64,000 nucleotides of DNA, from NCBI RefSeq assembly GCF_008932295.1, contig NZ_WBWA01000001.1, positions 310,001 through 374,000 of the forward strand, given 5' to 3'. Made by a program: the position numbers and the translations under genes. The DNA comes from Brucella tritici (GTDB taxonomy: Bacteria > Pseudomonadota > Alphaproteobacteria > Rhizobiales > Rhizobiaceae). Positions 7,729 through 16,189 of this stretch are shown here, in pieces (within the stretch, counting starts at the first letter, position 1; each line of letters opens with the position of its first letter). The notes under the pieces were generated by a model. The model had not been told where the DNA came from and did no database searches. It worked only from the letters and a program-made list of their open reading frames with translations.

Positions 7729-10125
7729 ATGCGACCCATCAAGGACATCCTGAAGACCATGGAATATGGACCTTCCCCCGAAGCAAACGGCGATGTGAAC
7801 CTGTGGCTGGAACAGCATGGGCGTTCTTTCGGCCACTATATCAATGGCTCCTTTTTCAAACCGGAAGGCCGCAAGGCAATTGCGGTTGCCAATCCGGCCA
7901 ATGGCGACAAGCTCGCCGAAATCATCTGCGGCAATGTGGATGATGTCGATCAGGCGGTGAAAGCCGCCCGCGCCGCTTTCGGCAAATGGTCCAAACTTTC
8001 AGGTTACGATCGCGCCAAATATCTCTATGCCATCGCGCGCCACATCCAGAAGCGCGAGCGTTTTCTGGCCGTGTTGGAAACCATGGATAACGGCAAGCCG
8101 ATCCGCGAAACTCGCGACATCGACATTCCGCTCGCTGCCCGTCACTTCTATCACCATGCTGGCTGGGCCGAGATGGCGGAAGACGAGTTCAAGGGCTTTT
8201 CACCGGTCGGCGTCTGCGGTCAGGTCATTCCGTGGAATTTCCCGCTTCTCATGCTTGCCTGGAAGATCGCGCCAGCTTTGGCCGCCGGTAATACAGTTGT
8301 TCTGAAGCCTGCGGATCTGACGCCGCTTTCGGCCATTGCCTTTGCCGAAATCTGCCATGAAGTCGGCCTGCCCGCCGGTGTCATCAACATCGTGCAGGGT
8401 GATGGCACCACCGGCGCGGAAATCTGCGGCCATGACGGCGTAGACAAGGTAGCCTTCACCGGCTCGACGCAGGTTGGCCGCGTCATTCGCGAGCAGATTG
8501 CCGGATCGGGCAAGAAGCTGTCGCTGGAACTGGGCGGAAAATCGCCCTTCATCGTCTTTGAAGATGCCGATCTCGATGCCGCCGTTGAAGGCGTAGTCGA
8601 TGCCATCTGGTTCAATCAGGGCGAAGTCTGTTGCGCAGGTTCACGCCTGCTCGTGCAGGAAGGCATTGCCGACCGCTTCTATGCCAAGCTCAGAAAGCGC
8701 CTCGAAAGCTTGCGCGTCGGCGATCCGCTCGACAAATCCAGCGATGTCGGCGCCATCGTTTCAGCCGGTCAGGTAAAGCGCATTTCCGATCTCATCCAAA
8801 AAGGCATCGAGGAAGGCGGCGAGCTCTGGCAGACGCCGAACCCGCTGCCAGCAAAGGGCAATTATATCGCCCCCGGCTTCTTCACCGATGTGGATCAGGC
8901 CTCAACCGTCTGTCAGGTGGAAATCTTCGGGCCGATTGCGGCAGCAACAACCTTCCGCACTCCGGACGAGGCCGTCGCGCTCGCCAATAATACGCGCTAC
9001 GGGCTGGCCGCGTCGATCTGGTCGGAAAATATCAATGTTGCGCTCGATCTTGCAGCGCGCGTGAAAGCCGGTGTCGTCTGGATCAACTGCACCAATATGC
9101 TGGATGCGGGCGCAGGTTTCGGCGGCTACCGCGAAAGCGGCTTCGGTCGCGAAGGCGCACGCGAAGGCATGTACGAATATCTCGTCTCCGATTGGGAGAA
9201 AGCGCTCCCCTCGGCCAAAGTTGCGGACGCCTTCGTGCCATCGGCTTCGCCCTCCGGCGATGACAAGATCACCATCGACGGTATCGACCGCACGATGAAG
9301 AACTATATTGGCGGCAAGCAGGCACGCCCGGATGGCGGTTACAGCTATTCGGTCACTGGCAAGGGCGGTGCGGTCATTGGCCAGGCTGGTATCGGCAACC
9401 GCAAGGACATCCGCAATGCGGTGGAAGCGGCGACCAAAGCCGGAAGCTGGGGCGCAGCCACGGCGCATAACCGGGCTCAGGTACTCTATTATCTTGGCGA
9501 AAACCTTGATGCGCGCCGCACGGATTTCGTGGCACGGCTGATCGAAAGCACCGGCATCAACGAAAAGAAAGCGGAAGAGGAATTTGAAACTGCACTGCGC
9601 CGCATATTCTATTACGCCGCGCAGGCCGACAAATTCGACGGAGCGGTTCATTCCACCAAATCGCGTCATGTGACACTGGCGATGAACGAACCCTGGAGCG
9701 TGATGGGCATCGTCTGCCCTGATGAAGCGCCGCTTCTTTCGCTTGTCTCTCTGGTCTTGCCAGCAATCGCCATGGGTAACCGAGCGGTCGTTGTACCATC
9801 GAGCCGTCATCCGCTGATCGCCGGTGATTTCTATCAGGTGCTCGACACATCCGATGTGCCGGGCGGCGTGGTCAATATCGTCACCGGTGAACGCGATCTT
9901 CTGACGAAGACGCTTGCCGAACATGATGACGTTGCAGCGCTCTGGTATTTTGGGTCACGCGAGGGCAGCGCCATGGTCGAAAAGGCGTCAGCAGGCAATC
10001 TTAAGGCCACGTGGGTCAATAATGGCCGCCTGCCGAACTGGCACAACAAGACCGAGGGACAGGGCCGGGACTATCTGCGCCGTGCGATTCAGGTGAAGAA
10101 TATCTGGGTGCCTTACGGGGCATAG
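7729..10125 (+). CDS. Fused double aldehyde dehydrogenase, ALDH16-like
   Basis: A 798-residue cytoplasmic protein with two aldehyde dehydrogenase modules. The N-terminal module (about 1-480) is complete: E267 in SLELGGKSP and adjacent cysteines 301/302 in GEVCCAGSR supply the general base and the nucleophile. The C-terminal module (about 510-798) is shorter and has no catalytic cysteine; the equivalent region reads WVNNGRLPNW. This arrangement is the hallmark of the ALDH16 family, in which the second domain is non-catalytic (established). ATG 7729 is chosen over TTG 7699 because TAAGGA precedes it by 8 bases and the upstream stretch is repeat-derived. In this operon it most likely oxidises the acetaldehyde released by DeoC; other aldehydes are possible. 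Confidence 0.92.
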   Translation: MRPIKDILKTMEYGPSPEANGDVNLWLEQHGRSFGHYINGSFFKPEGRKAIAVANPANGDKLAEIICGNVDDVDQAVKAARAAFGKWSKLSGYDRAKYLYAIARHIQKRERFLAVLETMDNGKPIRETRDIDIPLAARHFYHHAGWAEMAEDEFKGFSPVGVCGQVIPWNFPLLMLAWKIAPALAAGNTVVLKPADLTPLSAIAFAEICHEVGLPAGVINIVQGDGTTGAEICGHDGVDKVAFTGSTQVGRVIREQIAGSGKKLSLELGGKSPFIVFEDADLDAAVEGVVDAIWFNQGEVCCAGSRLLVQEGIADRFYAKLRKRLESLRVGDPLDKSSDVGAIVSAGQVKRISDLIQKGIEEGGELWQTPNPLPAKGNYIAPGFFTDVDQASTVCQVEIFGPIAAATTFRTPDEAVALANNTRYGLAASIWSENINVALDLAARVKAGVVWINCTNMLDAGAGFGGYRESGFGREGAREGMYEYLVSDWEKALPSAKVADAFVPSASPSGDDKITIDGIDRTMKNYIGGKQARPDGGYSYSVTGKGGAVIGQAGIGNRKDIRNAVEAATKAGSWGAATAHNRAQVLYYLGENLDARRTDFVARLIESTGINEKKAEEEFETALRRIFYYAAQADKFDGAVHSTKSRHVTLAMNEPWSVMGIVCPDEAPLLSLVSLVLPAIAMGNRAVVVPSSRHPLIAGDFYQVLDTSDVPGGVVNIVTGERDLLTKTLAEHDDVAALWYFGSREGSAMVEKASAGNLKATWVNNGRLPNWHNKTEGQGRDYLRRAIQVKNIWVPYGA

Positions 10126-10135
10126 ATCAGAACCG

Positions 10136-10160
10136 AAAGGCCCGCTCCGGCGGGCCTTTT
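10136..10160. terminator. Bidirectional rho-independent terminator
   Basis: AAAGGCCCGC-TCCG-GCGGGCCTTTT forms a strong GC hairpin flanked by A and T runs between the convergent aldehyde dehydrogenase and lipocalin genes, so it can stop transcripts from both sides. Confidence 0.9.
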
Positions 10161-10178
10161 GATGCAGGGTTTTCGCGC

Positions 10179-10715
10179 TTATTGCGGCACCCACAAAATA
10201 GTATCGGGATTGATCCCCAACAGGAGAGCCTGTGCGACCGCTCGCGCCTTCAACTCTCCGCTTGCCTCGGGCTCGCGTGAAAGTACCCAGAAATAGCTCG
10301 GCGTAGACCCGACAATGATCGACCACTGGTAATCGTCTTCATCGATATCCACGATATTATAGCCACCGTAGAAGGGCCCGAAGAAGGAAACTTTCAACGC
10401 GCCCTCATCGGCAGATCGCACAAAACGGGCGGTTCCGGTGGCTTGCGTCCAGCGTCCCTTCCACGGGTCGAAGCCGCGATTGACCACTTTGACGGTTTGA
10501 TCGGGGTTCAATGAATATTCCGCTGTCGTCCGGGTCAGGCCGCGCTCGAAACGATTTTCAAGGCGCCCGACCTCATACCAACGGCCCAGATAGTGCGTGA
10601 GATCGAAGGGTTTTACCGGTACGATACCCTTTGGAATCTGCGGTGAGCTTGCCCGCGTCAGCGCATATCCCACCGCCGGCCCTGTCAGACCAAGAGCAAG
10701 CTTTCCAAATCTCAT
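10179..10715 (-). CDS. Lipocalin family protein (Blc-like)
   Basis: A 178-residue bacterial lipocalin. The N-terminus MRFGKLALGLTGPAVGYALT is a short hydrophobic membrane or signal segment without a clear lipobox. The lipocalin GxW motif appears in HYLGRWYEVGRLENRFERG near residues 43-61, and the third conserved region near the C-terminus reads YFWVLSREP. Blc proteins bind lysophospholipids or fatty acids and help maintain the outer membrane. ATG 10715 is preferred over in-frame starts to 10781 because GGAAGGGAAG lies 5 bases upstream. It is monocistronic, convergent with the sugar operon and divergent from the iron importer. Confidence 0.88.
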   Translation of the reverse strand: MRFGKLALGLTGPAVGYALTRASSPQIPKGIVPVKPFDLTHYLGRWYEVGRLENRFERGLTRTTAEYSLNPDQTVKVVNRGFDPWKGRWTQATGTARFVRSADEGALKVSFFGPFYGGYNIVDIDEDDYQWSIIVGSTPSYFWVLSREPEASGELKARAVAQALLLGINPDTILWVPQ

Positions 10716-10834
10716 CGTCTTCCCTTCCATTGTTGCATGAAGAGACAAACCGATGTGATGGCGATTGGTTCCGAACAGCAAACAACGCAGGCTTCCGCAG
10801 CGTCATCCCACTGTCATGCAATCGGAATAGAAGC

Positions 10835-10858
10835 TCCCAATCTATTTGGATTGTGGGA
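10835..10858. promoter_or_regulatory. Imperfect inverted repeat ahead of the iron importer
   Basis: TCCCAATC-TATTTG-GATTGTGGGA ends two bases before ATG 10861. It could be an operator or a small 5'-UTR hairpin over the ribosome binding site of the ATPase gene. I cannot match it to a named regulator. Confidence 0.35.
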
Positions 10859-10860
10859 AA

Positions 10861-11940
10861 ATGTTGCATTCCTCGAATATTAAAGCGGATATCGCCGTTC
10901 AGGCCGAAGGGCTGAATCTGGCCTATGGTCCGGCCACCATATTGAAGAACATTGATCTTTCACTGCCGAAGGGACAGACGCTCGCTTTGCTCGGGCCATC
11001 CGGTTGCGGCAAGACAACGCTGCTCCGTCTCGTGGCTGGCCTTCTCGCACCGACGAAGGGCTCAATCACAATCAACGGCGTCACCGTCGCCGATGCCAAG
11101 ACAGGATCGTTCATTCCGCCTGAGAAGCGCCATCTCGGCATGGTGTTTCAGGATTATGCGCTCTGGCCGCATATGACTGTTTTTGGCAATGTTTCCTTTC
11201 CGCTCGAAATGCGCGGCCTCGGCCGTGCGGAACGCGAAAAACGCGTTGCCTCGGCACTCGATCGCGTCGGCCTTTCGGGCTTCGGTGAGCGCGCCATCAG
11301 CGATATGTCGGGCGGCCAGCAACAACGCGTCGCGATTGCCCGCGCCATCGTTGCCGAGCCAGGACTGGTACTATTCGACGAGCCGCTGTCCAATCTCGAC
11401 CGCGAACTGCGCGAAAACATGGTCACGGAGATCGGCCAGCTTGTCGCCAATCTCGGCCTGACCGCAATCTATGTCACCCATGACCAGAGCGAAGCTTTCT
11501 CGCTTGCCGATCAGGTGGCCGTCATGCGCGCCGGTGTGATCGAACAGCTCGCCGCCCCCGAGGCGCTTGTCGCAGAACCGACGACACCGGAAGTTGCAGA
11601 TTTTCTGCGGCTCGGCTGTGTCGTGCCTGTGGAGCAGCGCGACAATGCCTACAGGATTGCGCGCACCGAAATCCACATCGCCCATGGCTCTCATGCGGGA
11701 CAGGCAACGCATGTCTTGTTGCCGTCGCGCTCGGTTCGCAGCGTGCCCGCAAGTGATGCAGCCATTCCAGCAACGGTCCTGCGCTCGCAGTTTCGCGGCG
11801 ACGGCCATCTGACCACAGTGCGCATCGGCTCCCAGCAGGACGGCCACGAACTGACCTATCTCGACAGCATCCGCCTTTCACCCGGCGTTCCTGTCGGCAT
11901 TTCCGTCGATGCCAGCCAGTTGCGCTGGTTCTCAAAATAA
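10861..11940 (+). CDS. Fe(III)-type ABC transporter ATP-binding protein (FbpC/PotA class)
   Basis: A 359-residue cytoplasmic ATPase. The N-terminal 240 residues are a complete nucleotide-binding domain: Walker A GPSGCGKTT, Q-loop in VFQDYALWP, signature [14 protein letters not shown], Walker B LVLFDEPLSNLD and switch His in VTHDQSEA. The C-terminal 110 residues form an OB/TOBE-like regulatory domain, as in FbpC and PotA. ATG 10861 is used; a TTG at 10846 is possible but lies in the inverted repeat. Gene order ATPase, binding protein, permease is unusual but compact (35- and 21-base gaps). The neighbouring siderophore genes favour ferric iron as substrate. Confidence 0.9.
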   Translation: MLHSSNIKADIAVQAEGLNLAYGPATILKNIDLSLPKGQTLALLGPSGCGKTTLLRLVAGLLAPTKGSITINGVTVADAKTGSFIPPEKRHLGMVFQDYALWPHMTVFGNVSFPLEMRGLGRAEREKRVASALDRVGLSGFGERAISDMSGGQQQRVAIARAIVAEPGLVLFDEPLSNLDRELRENMVTEIGQLVANLGLTAIYVTHDQSEAFSLADQVAVMRAGVIEQLAAPEALVAEPTTPEVADFLRLGCVVPVEQRDNAYRIARTEIHIAHGSHAGQATHVLLPSRSVRSVPASDAAIPATVLRSQFRGDGHLTTVRIGSQQDGHELTYLDSIRLSPGVPVGISVDASQLRWFSK

Positions 11941-11975
11941 GACCCTTCCATCAGGCAATATCTCAGGAGGCAAAC

Positions 11976-12938
11976 ATGAAGAAATCCATTCTCGGCGCGG
12001 GGCTTGCGCTTGTCACCGCTTTGCTGGCCAGCACTGCGGCCTATGCAGATATCACGGTTTATTCGGCAGGTCCGGGCAGCCTGATCGAAAAGCTTGCCAC
12101 AGGCTTCACCGCCAAGACCGGTGCGAAGGTCAACGTCTTTCAGGCGACGACCGGCAAGGTCATGGCCCGCATTGAAGCGGAAGCCGCCAATCCGGTTGTC
12201 GACGTTCTGATCTCGGCATCATGGGATACGGCAACCGACTTCGCCAAGCGTGACTGGCTGGTCGCCTATACCAGCCCGAACGCCGAAAAAGTGCCGGATT
12301 TCCTCAAGAATGAAACGGCGGTCGCGCAGGGCGTCTCTGCCCTCGGTATCGCGTGGAACCCTGCCAGCAAGACACCGAAGCCCGCCGAATGGGCCGATCT
12401 TGCCAAGCCTGAATACAAGGATCTCGTCAATCTGCCGGACCCGGCACAGTCGGGCGCGACCTTCGAGCTCGTCGCTGCTCTGCAGGCGCAGCAGGGTTGG
12501 GACCTGTTCCGGAACCTGCACGAGAATGGCGCAACTGTCGCCGGTGCCAATGCAGAAGCGTTGAACCCCGTCCTTCAGGGCGCCAAGGCCGCTGTGTTCG
12601 GCGCCGTGGATTACATCTCGCTCGCGGGCAAGGCCAAGGGGGAATCCATCGACGTTATTTTCCCGGCATCCGGCACTGTGATCGCGCCGCGCCCGGCCAT
12701 GATCCTCAAATGGTCGAAGAACCAGGACGAAGCCAAGCAGTTCATCGACTACATGCTGTCCGACGAAGGTCAGAAAATGGTCGCCGATACTTATCTGATG
12801 CCATCGCGCACCGATATCCCGGCCAATCGCCCGCTGATCGGCGATCTGAAAATCCTGCCGATCGACGCCAAGGAAGTTTATGGCAAGCGCGACGAGACGC
12901 TGAAGGAATTCGGCGCCGCTTTCGCAGCCAGCAACTAA
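11976..12938 (+). CDS. ABC transporter periplasmic binding protein, FbpA/AfuA-like
   Basis: A 320-residue exported binding protein of extracellular solute-binding family 1. A Sec signal peptide ends at about residue 24 (LLASTAAYADITVYSAGPG). The mature part shows the typical ITVYSAG start, GKVMARIEAEA, and the C-terminal FIDYMLSDEGQKMVADTYLMPSR stretch of ferric-iron and 2-aminoethylphosphonate binding proteins. CAGGAGG lies 7 bases before the ATG. It would deliver ligand to the double permease that follows. I favour iron because of neighbours and ATPase type, but phosphonate or thiamine-like ligands share this fold. Confidence 0.87.
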   Translation: MKKSILGAGLALVTALLASTAAYADITVYSAGPGSLIEKLATGFTAKTGAKVNVFQATTGKVMARIEAEAANPVVDVLISASWDTATDFAKRDWLVAYTSPNAEKVPDFLKNETAVAQGVSALGIAWNPASKTPKPAEWADLAKPEYKDLVNLPDPAQSGATFELVAALQAQQGWDLFRNLHENGATVAGANAEALNPVLQGAKAAVFGAVDYISLAGKAKGESIDVIFPASGTVIAPRPAMILKWSKNQDEAKQFIDYMLSDEGQKMVADTYLMPSRTDIPANRPLIGDLKILPIDAKEVYGKRDETLKEFGAAFAASN

Positions 12939-12959
12939 TACTTTGAGGGACAGACAGAT

Positions 12960-14639
12960 ATGAAGACAGGCAGTGCGGCGGCTGGCAATCCGCTCGGATT
13001 TGTTGCGGTAGCCGGGCTCGCATTCATCGTCGCGGTGCCGTTCGTCTTCATCGTCCTTCAGGCAATCTTTCCGCAACTGGGGAGAGGCTCGCTGGCCGAG
13101 CCTTTCCTGCATCTCTCGGCCCTGTTTGAAGACCCGAAGCTTTTGCGCATGAGCCGCAATACCGTTCTGCTCGGGCTTTCGGTGGTCGTGCTTTCCTCCC
13201 TTATCGCCGTACCGCTTGCAGTGTTCCGGGCACTCTATAAGGTGCCATTCGCCGTGCTGTGGGACGTGCTGATGCTCGTGCCGTTCATGATCCCGCCTTA
13301 TATCGCCACGCTTGGCTGGATCATGACCCTGCAGCCGCGCGGCTATCTTGAACAGCTCACAGGTTTCAATCTGGCTCCATTCCTGTTCTCGGTCGCAGGC
13401 ATGAGCTTCGTCATGGCGCTGAACACGTTTCCGCTCGTCTATTTTGCGGTATCGCGCACGATTGAAGCAGTTGGCGCTCGCTATTCCGATGTCGGACGGG
13501 TGTTCGGGGCTTCCCCCTGGCGCTCCTTTTTTCGTATCACCCTGCCGCTGGCAACGCCCGGCCTCGCTGCAAGTCTTCTGCTGGTTTTCGCGGCAGCCAT
13601 CGAAGAATATGGTACGCCCGCAGCCCTTGGACGTCGTTCCGGCTTTGACGTTCTGGTGACGGAAATTGATCTCCGCATTTCCGACTGGCCTATCGACCTT
13701 GCGGGGGCTGCCGTCTTTTCGCTGGCGCTCGTCTGCCTGTCGCTGGCCGCCTTTCTGGTCCAGCGCTGGATACTGACGCGCCGCTCCTATGTGACGACCG
13801 GCGGCAAGCCGCAGGCAAAGGACAAGCGCCCGCTCGGAGCCCTCACAATTCCCGTGGTGTTTCTGTTCGCTATCATCGCCTTTGCTGCGACCGGTGTTCC
13901 CCTACTGGCCATTCTCGCGACCGCTCTTTCCAAAACCGTGTCTGGTGGGCTGACGCCATCAAACCTCGGCTTCGACAATTTTGCCGCCATTGCCGAAAAC
14001 AGCGCTGGCGGCATGCGCGCACTGGTCAACAGCCTGTCGCTCGGTGTTGCAAGTGCCCTGTTGACAGGGTTGCTTGGTGCGGTTGCCGCCTATGCCGTAG
14101 TGAAAATGCGCTTTCGCGGGCGCTTCTGGCTCGACATACTGACCGTCCTGCCAAATGCCTTGCCCGGTGTGGTCGTCGCAGTCGGCCTCATTCTGGCATG
14201 GAACCAACCCATGCTGCCTGTCTCGCCTTACAACACGCCGCTGATCCTGCTGCTTGCCTATTGCTGCATTCTTCTGCCGCAGCCGATCCGCTATGCATCG
14301 GCTGCCTTCCACCAGATCGGCGACAATCTGGAAGCCGCGGCACGTGTTTGCGGCGCAAGCAGCTTCACCGCTTTCCGGCGCATCATGCTGCCGCTGATAG
14401 CACCCAGCCTGATAACTGCGATGCTACTCGTCTTTGCAGTGGCCACGCGTGAACTCGTCGCATCGATATTGGTGGCTCCGGTGGGAATGCAAACCATCTC
14501 GATCTTCATCTGGCGTCAGTTTGAGCAAGGCTCGGTCGGCCTTGGCATGGCCATGGCATTCATCGCCATTCTCATCACCACGCTTTTACCCTTGGTTCTC
14601 ATGGGGTTGTTGAAGCGCTCCGGCCTCGTTAGAACTTGA
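12960..14639 (+). CDS. Fe(III)-type ABC transporter permease, two fused domains (FbpB-like)
   Basis: A 559-residue inner-membrane protein with about twelve hydrophobic segments and two copies of the BPD_transp_1 module. The EAA-loop of module 1 reads EAVGARYSDVGRVFGASPW near residue 165; that of module 2 reads EAAARVCGASSFTAFRRI near residue 460. Fusion of both permease halves in one chain is normal for FbpB/SfuB-type iron importers. A glycine-rich, charged linker near residue 275 separates the halves. It completes an importer with the two upstream genes, 21 bases after the binding protein. Confidence 0.92.
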   Translation: MKTGSAAAGNPLGFVAVAGLAFIVAVPFVFIVLQAIFPQLGRGSLAEPFLHLSALFEDPKLLRMSRNTVLLGLSVVVLSSLIAVPLAVFRALYKVPFAVLWDVLMLVPFMIPPYIATLGWIMTLQPRGYLEQLTGFNLAPFLFSVAGMSFVMALNTFPLVYFAVSRTIEAVGARYSDVGRVFGASPWRSFFRITLPLATPGLAASLLLVFAAAIEEYGTPAALGRRSGFDVLVTEIDLRISDWPIDLAGAAVFSLALVCLSLAAFLVQRWILTRRSYVTTGGKPQAKDKRPLGALTIPVVFLFAIIAFAATGVPLLAILATALSKTVSGGLTPSNLGFDNFAAIAENSAGGMRALVNSLSLGVASALLTGLLGAVAAYAVVKMRFRGRFWLDILTVLPNALPGVVVAVGLILAWNQPMLPVSPYNTPLILLLAYCCILLPQPIRYASAAFHQIGDNLEAAARVCGASSFTAFRRIMLPLIAPSLITAMLLVFAVATRELVASILVAPVGMQTISIFIWRQFEQGSVGLGMAMAFIAILITTLLPLVLMGLLKRSGLVRT

Positions 14640-14714
14640 TCTTCCGTTCCCGATCGGGAAATGTGCAACAGCAGGGTCGAAATTCCAGCGCCTTGAAAAG
14701 CCGGGAGAACTGTT

Positions 14715-15068
14715 TTGACGAAGCAAGCCGTTGTCTTGAAAAGAGAAGAATGGGCGAGGCGCGACGACGCCTGGTCCGGACGCGTCGAAGGTAAGAGATT
14801 TGGCACCGATGCGTCGATCATATTCTTCTCGACCGATGTTGTCGGGCATGGTCCCAAACTGCACCGGCACCCTTATGATGAGATTTTCATCGTTCGTCAG
14901 GGAAATGCGCTGTTCATTGTTGGCGACGAACAGATTGAAGTAACAGAAGGCCAGGTTGTCTTCGGTCCGGCAAACATGCCGCACAAATTCGTCAACCTCG
15001 GCCCCGGACGTCTGGAAACAACCGATATTCACGTTGCCCAACACTTCGAGCAGGAAGACCTCGAGTGA
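14715..15068 (+). CDS. Small single-domain cupin
   Basis: A 117-residue cytoplasmic cupin. Motif 1 is HGPKLHRHPYDEIFIVRQG near residues 45-63, with His, His and Glu in metal-binding positions; motif 2 is NMPHKFVNLGP near residues 88-98 with the third His. The start is TTG 14715, supported by GGGAGA seven bases upstream and by the absence of a nearby in-frame ATG. It follows the iron permease by 75 bases and precedes an AraC regulator, so it may be the last gene of the importer operon. Substrate unknown; many such cupins are sensors or small isomerases. Confidence 0.8.
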   Translation: MTKQAVVLKREEWARRDDAWSGRVEGKRFGTDASIIFFSTDVVGHGPKLHRHPYDEIFIVRQGNALFIVGDEQIEVTEGQVVFGPANMPHKFVNLGPGRLETTDIHVAQHFEQEDLE

Positions 15069-15262
15069 AATAGGGAGCAACGCCTCCCCCTCGCATTTTT
15101 GGCAGAATTATCTTGTCTTAACGCTCAAAGATGATAATTTTAGTCATGTTAATGCGACGATATCCCGACGCATTTCTTACGAAACATGTCCGGCCATGAA
15201 GCCGGATTTCCAATGAAACGCTGTCGCATACGGATCGGAACGTTTTGGGCTTCTGGCATTCG

Positions 15263-16138
15263 ATGATCTGGCAAGCCGAAGGCATCCGGGTGGTTGCGCC
15301 GGTTCAATGGCGCGTGCTGGACGGGCTGGTCAGCGTCTATTGGGAGGCTGAAAGCCAGACGGGGGCCAATGGCTATTTCCTGTCGCACGATCCCCGCATC
15401 ATGATCTTTTTTCAGGATGTTTCGTCAAACATTCGCATATCGAACGACAGCAGCGTCCTTACCCAGCATCACCGCCCGATGACGCGTGCGATCTACATAC
15501 CCGCTGGCGTACCGATGTGGACGAATACGGTTTCGCTTCACCGGTTTTCGCACCTGAACCTGCATTTCCACAAGGATCGGCTGCTCAAATATCTAAGTCC
15601 GACACTCGGCACCTCCATGGCCATGGCCGCCATGCGCAGTCCAGTGGAAATTCAGGACCTTGGCGCCATAGAAACACTTGCCCGCCTGCTTGTCGATGAA
15701 ACAGCCAACCCGACAAAACACGGGCTTTATGCGGAAAACCTCATCGGCAGCATTCTGACCGGACTTCTCGATATACCGGGTGAGGACAACAAGCAGGGCT
15801 ATGGCCGCCTCACCATGGCGCAGATGAACAAGCTCAACGCGCGGTTCGACAGTTGCAGTGATCGCCGGTTAAGCGTCGCCGAAATGGCGGCGGCAGTGGG
15901 CCTGTCGGAAAGCTGGTTCGCCAATGTCTTCAAGCAGACAACCGGAAAGACCCCGCTGCAATGGCAAATGGCGAAGCGTATCGATCTGGCGCAACAATTG
16001 CTGGCGGATAGCAACATGACCGTCGCCGGCATCGCAGCACAGCTCGGGTTCACCGATCAGGCTCATCTGACCAAGGCTTTCCGTCAGGTGGTGGGGGAAA
16101 CGCCAGCCGCATGGCGGCGCTTCCAATCGAACCGGTAA
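15263..16138 (+). CDS. AraC-family transcriptional regulator
   Basis: A 291-residue regulator. The C-terminal 100 residues hold two helix-turn-helix motifs: LSVAEMAAAVGLSESWFANVF near residues 205-225 and MTVAGIAAQLGFTDQAHLTKAF near residues 255-276, followed by GETPAAWRR. The N-terminal part is a ligand-sensing domain of unclear type with PAGVPMWTNT. ATG 15263 is chosen; TTG 15245 would add six residues and cannot be excluded, and neither has a strong ribosome binding site. Placed between an iron importer and a TonB-dependent receptor, it probably activates siderophore uptake in response to the ligand, as PchR/YbtA-type AraC proteins do; that role is inference. Confidence 0.88.
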   Translation: MIWQAEGIRVVAPVQWRVLDGLVSVYWEAESQTGANGYFLSHDPRIMIFFQDVSSNIRISNDSSVLTQHHRPMTRAIYIPAGVPMWTNTVSLHRFSHLNLHFHKDRLLKYLSPTLGTSMAMAAMRSPVEIQDLGAIETLARLLVDETANPTKHGLYAENLIGSILTGLLDIPGEDNKQGYGRLTMAQMNKLNARFDSCSDRRLSVAEMAAAVGLSESWFANVFKQTTGKTPLQWQMAKRIDLAQQLLADSNMTVAGIAAQLGFTDQAHLTKAFRQVVGETPAAWRRFQSNR

Positions 16139-16155
16139 ACACTCCCGGATTGCAG

Positions 16156-16181
16156 GCTCCGCCGCCTGTTTCCGGCGGAGC
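16156..16181. terminator. Hairpin between convergent genes
   Basis: GCTCCGCCG-N8-CGGCGGAGC is a perfect 9-bp GC-rich stem between the convergent araC-type and receptor genes. There is no T run, so it may act as a processing or bidirectional stop signal rather than a canonical intrinsic terminator. Confidence 0.65.
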
Positions 16182-16189
16182 TGCTCATC

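Noticed and set aside
14715-15068. The small cupin as the missing methylthioxylulose-phosphate sulfurylase of an isoprenoid shunt
   Set aside because: It lies 43 kb from the mtn cluster in an iron-uptake context; nothing links it to the RuBisCO-like protein.
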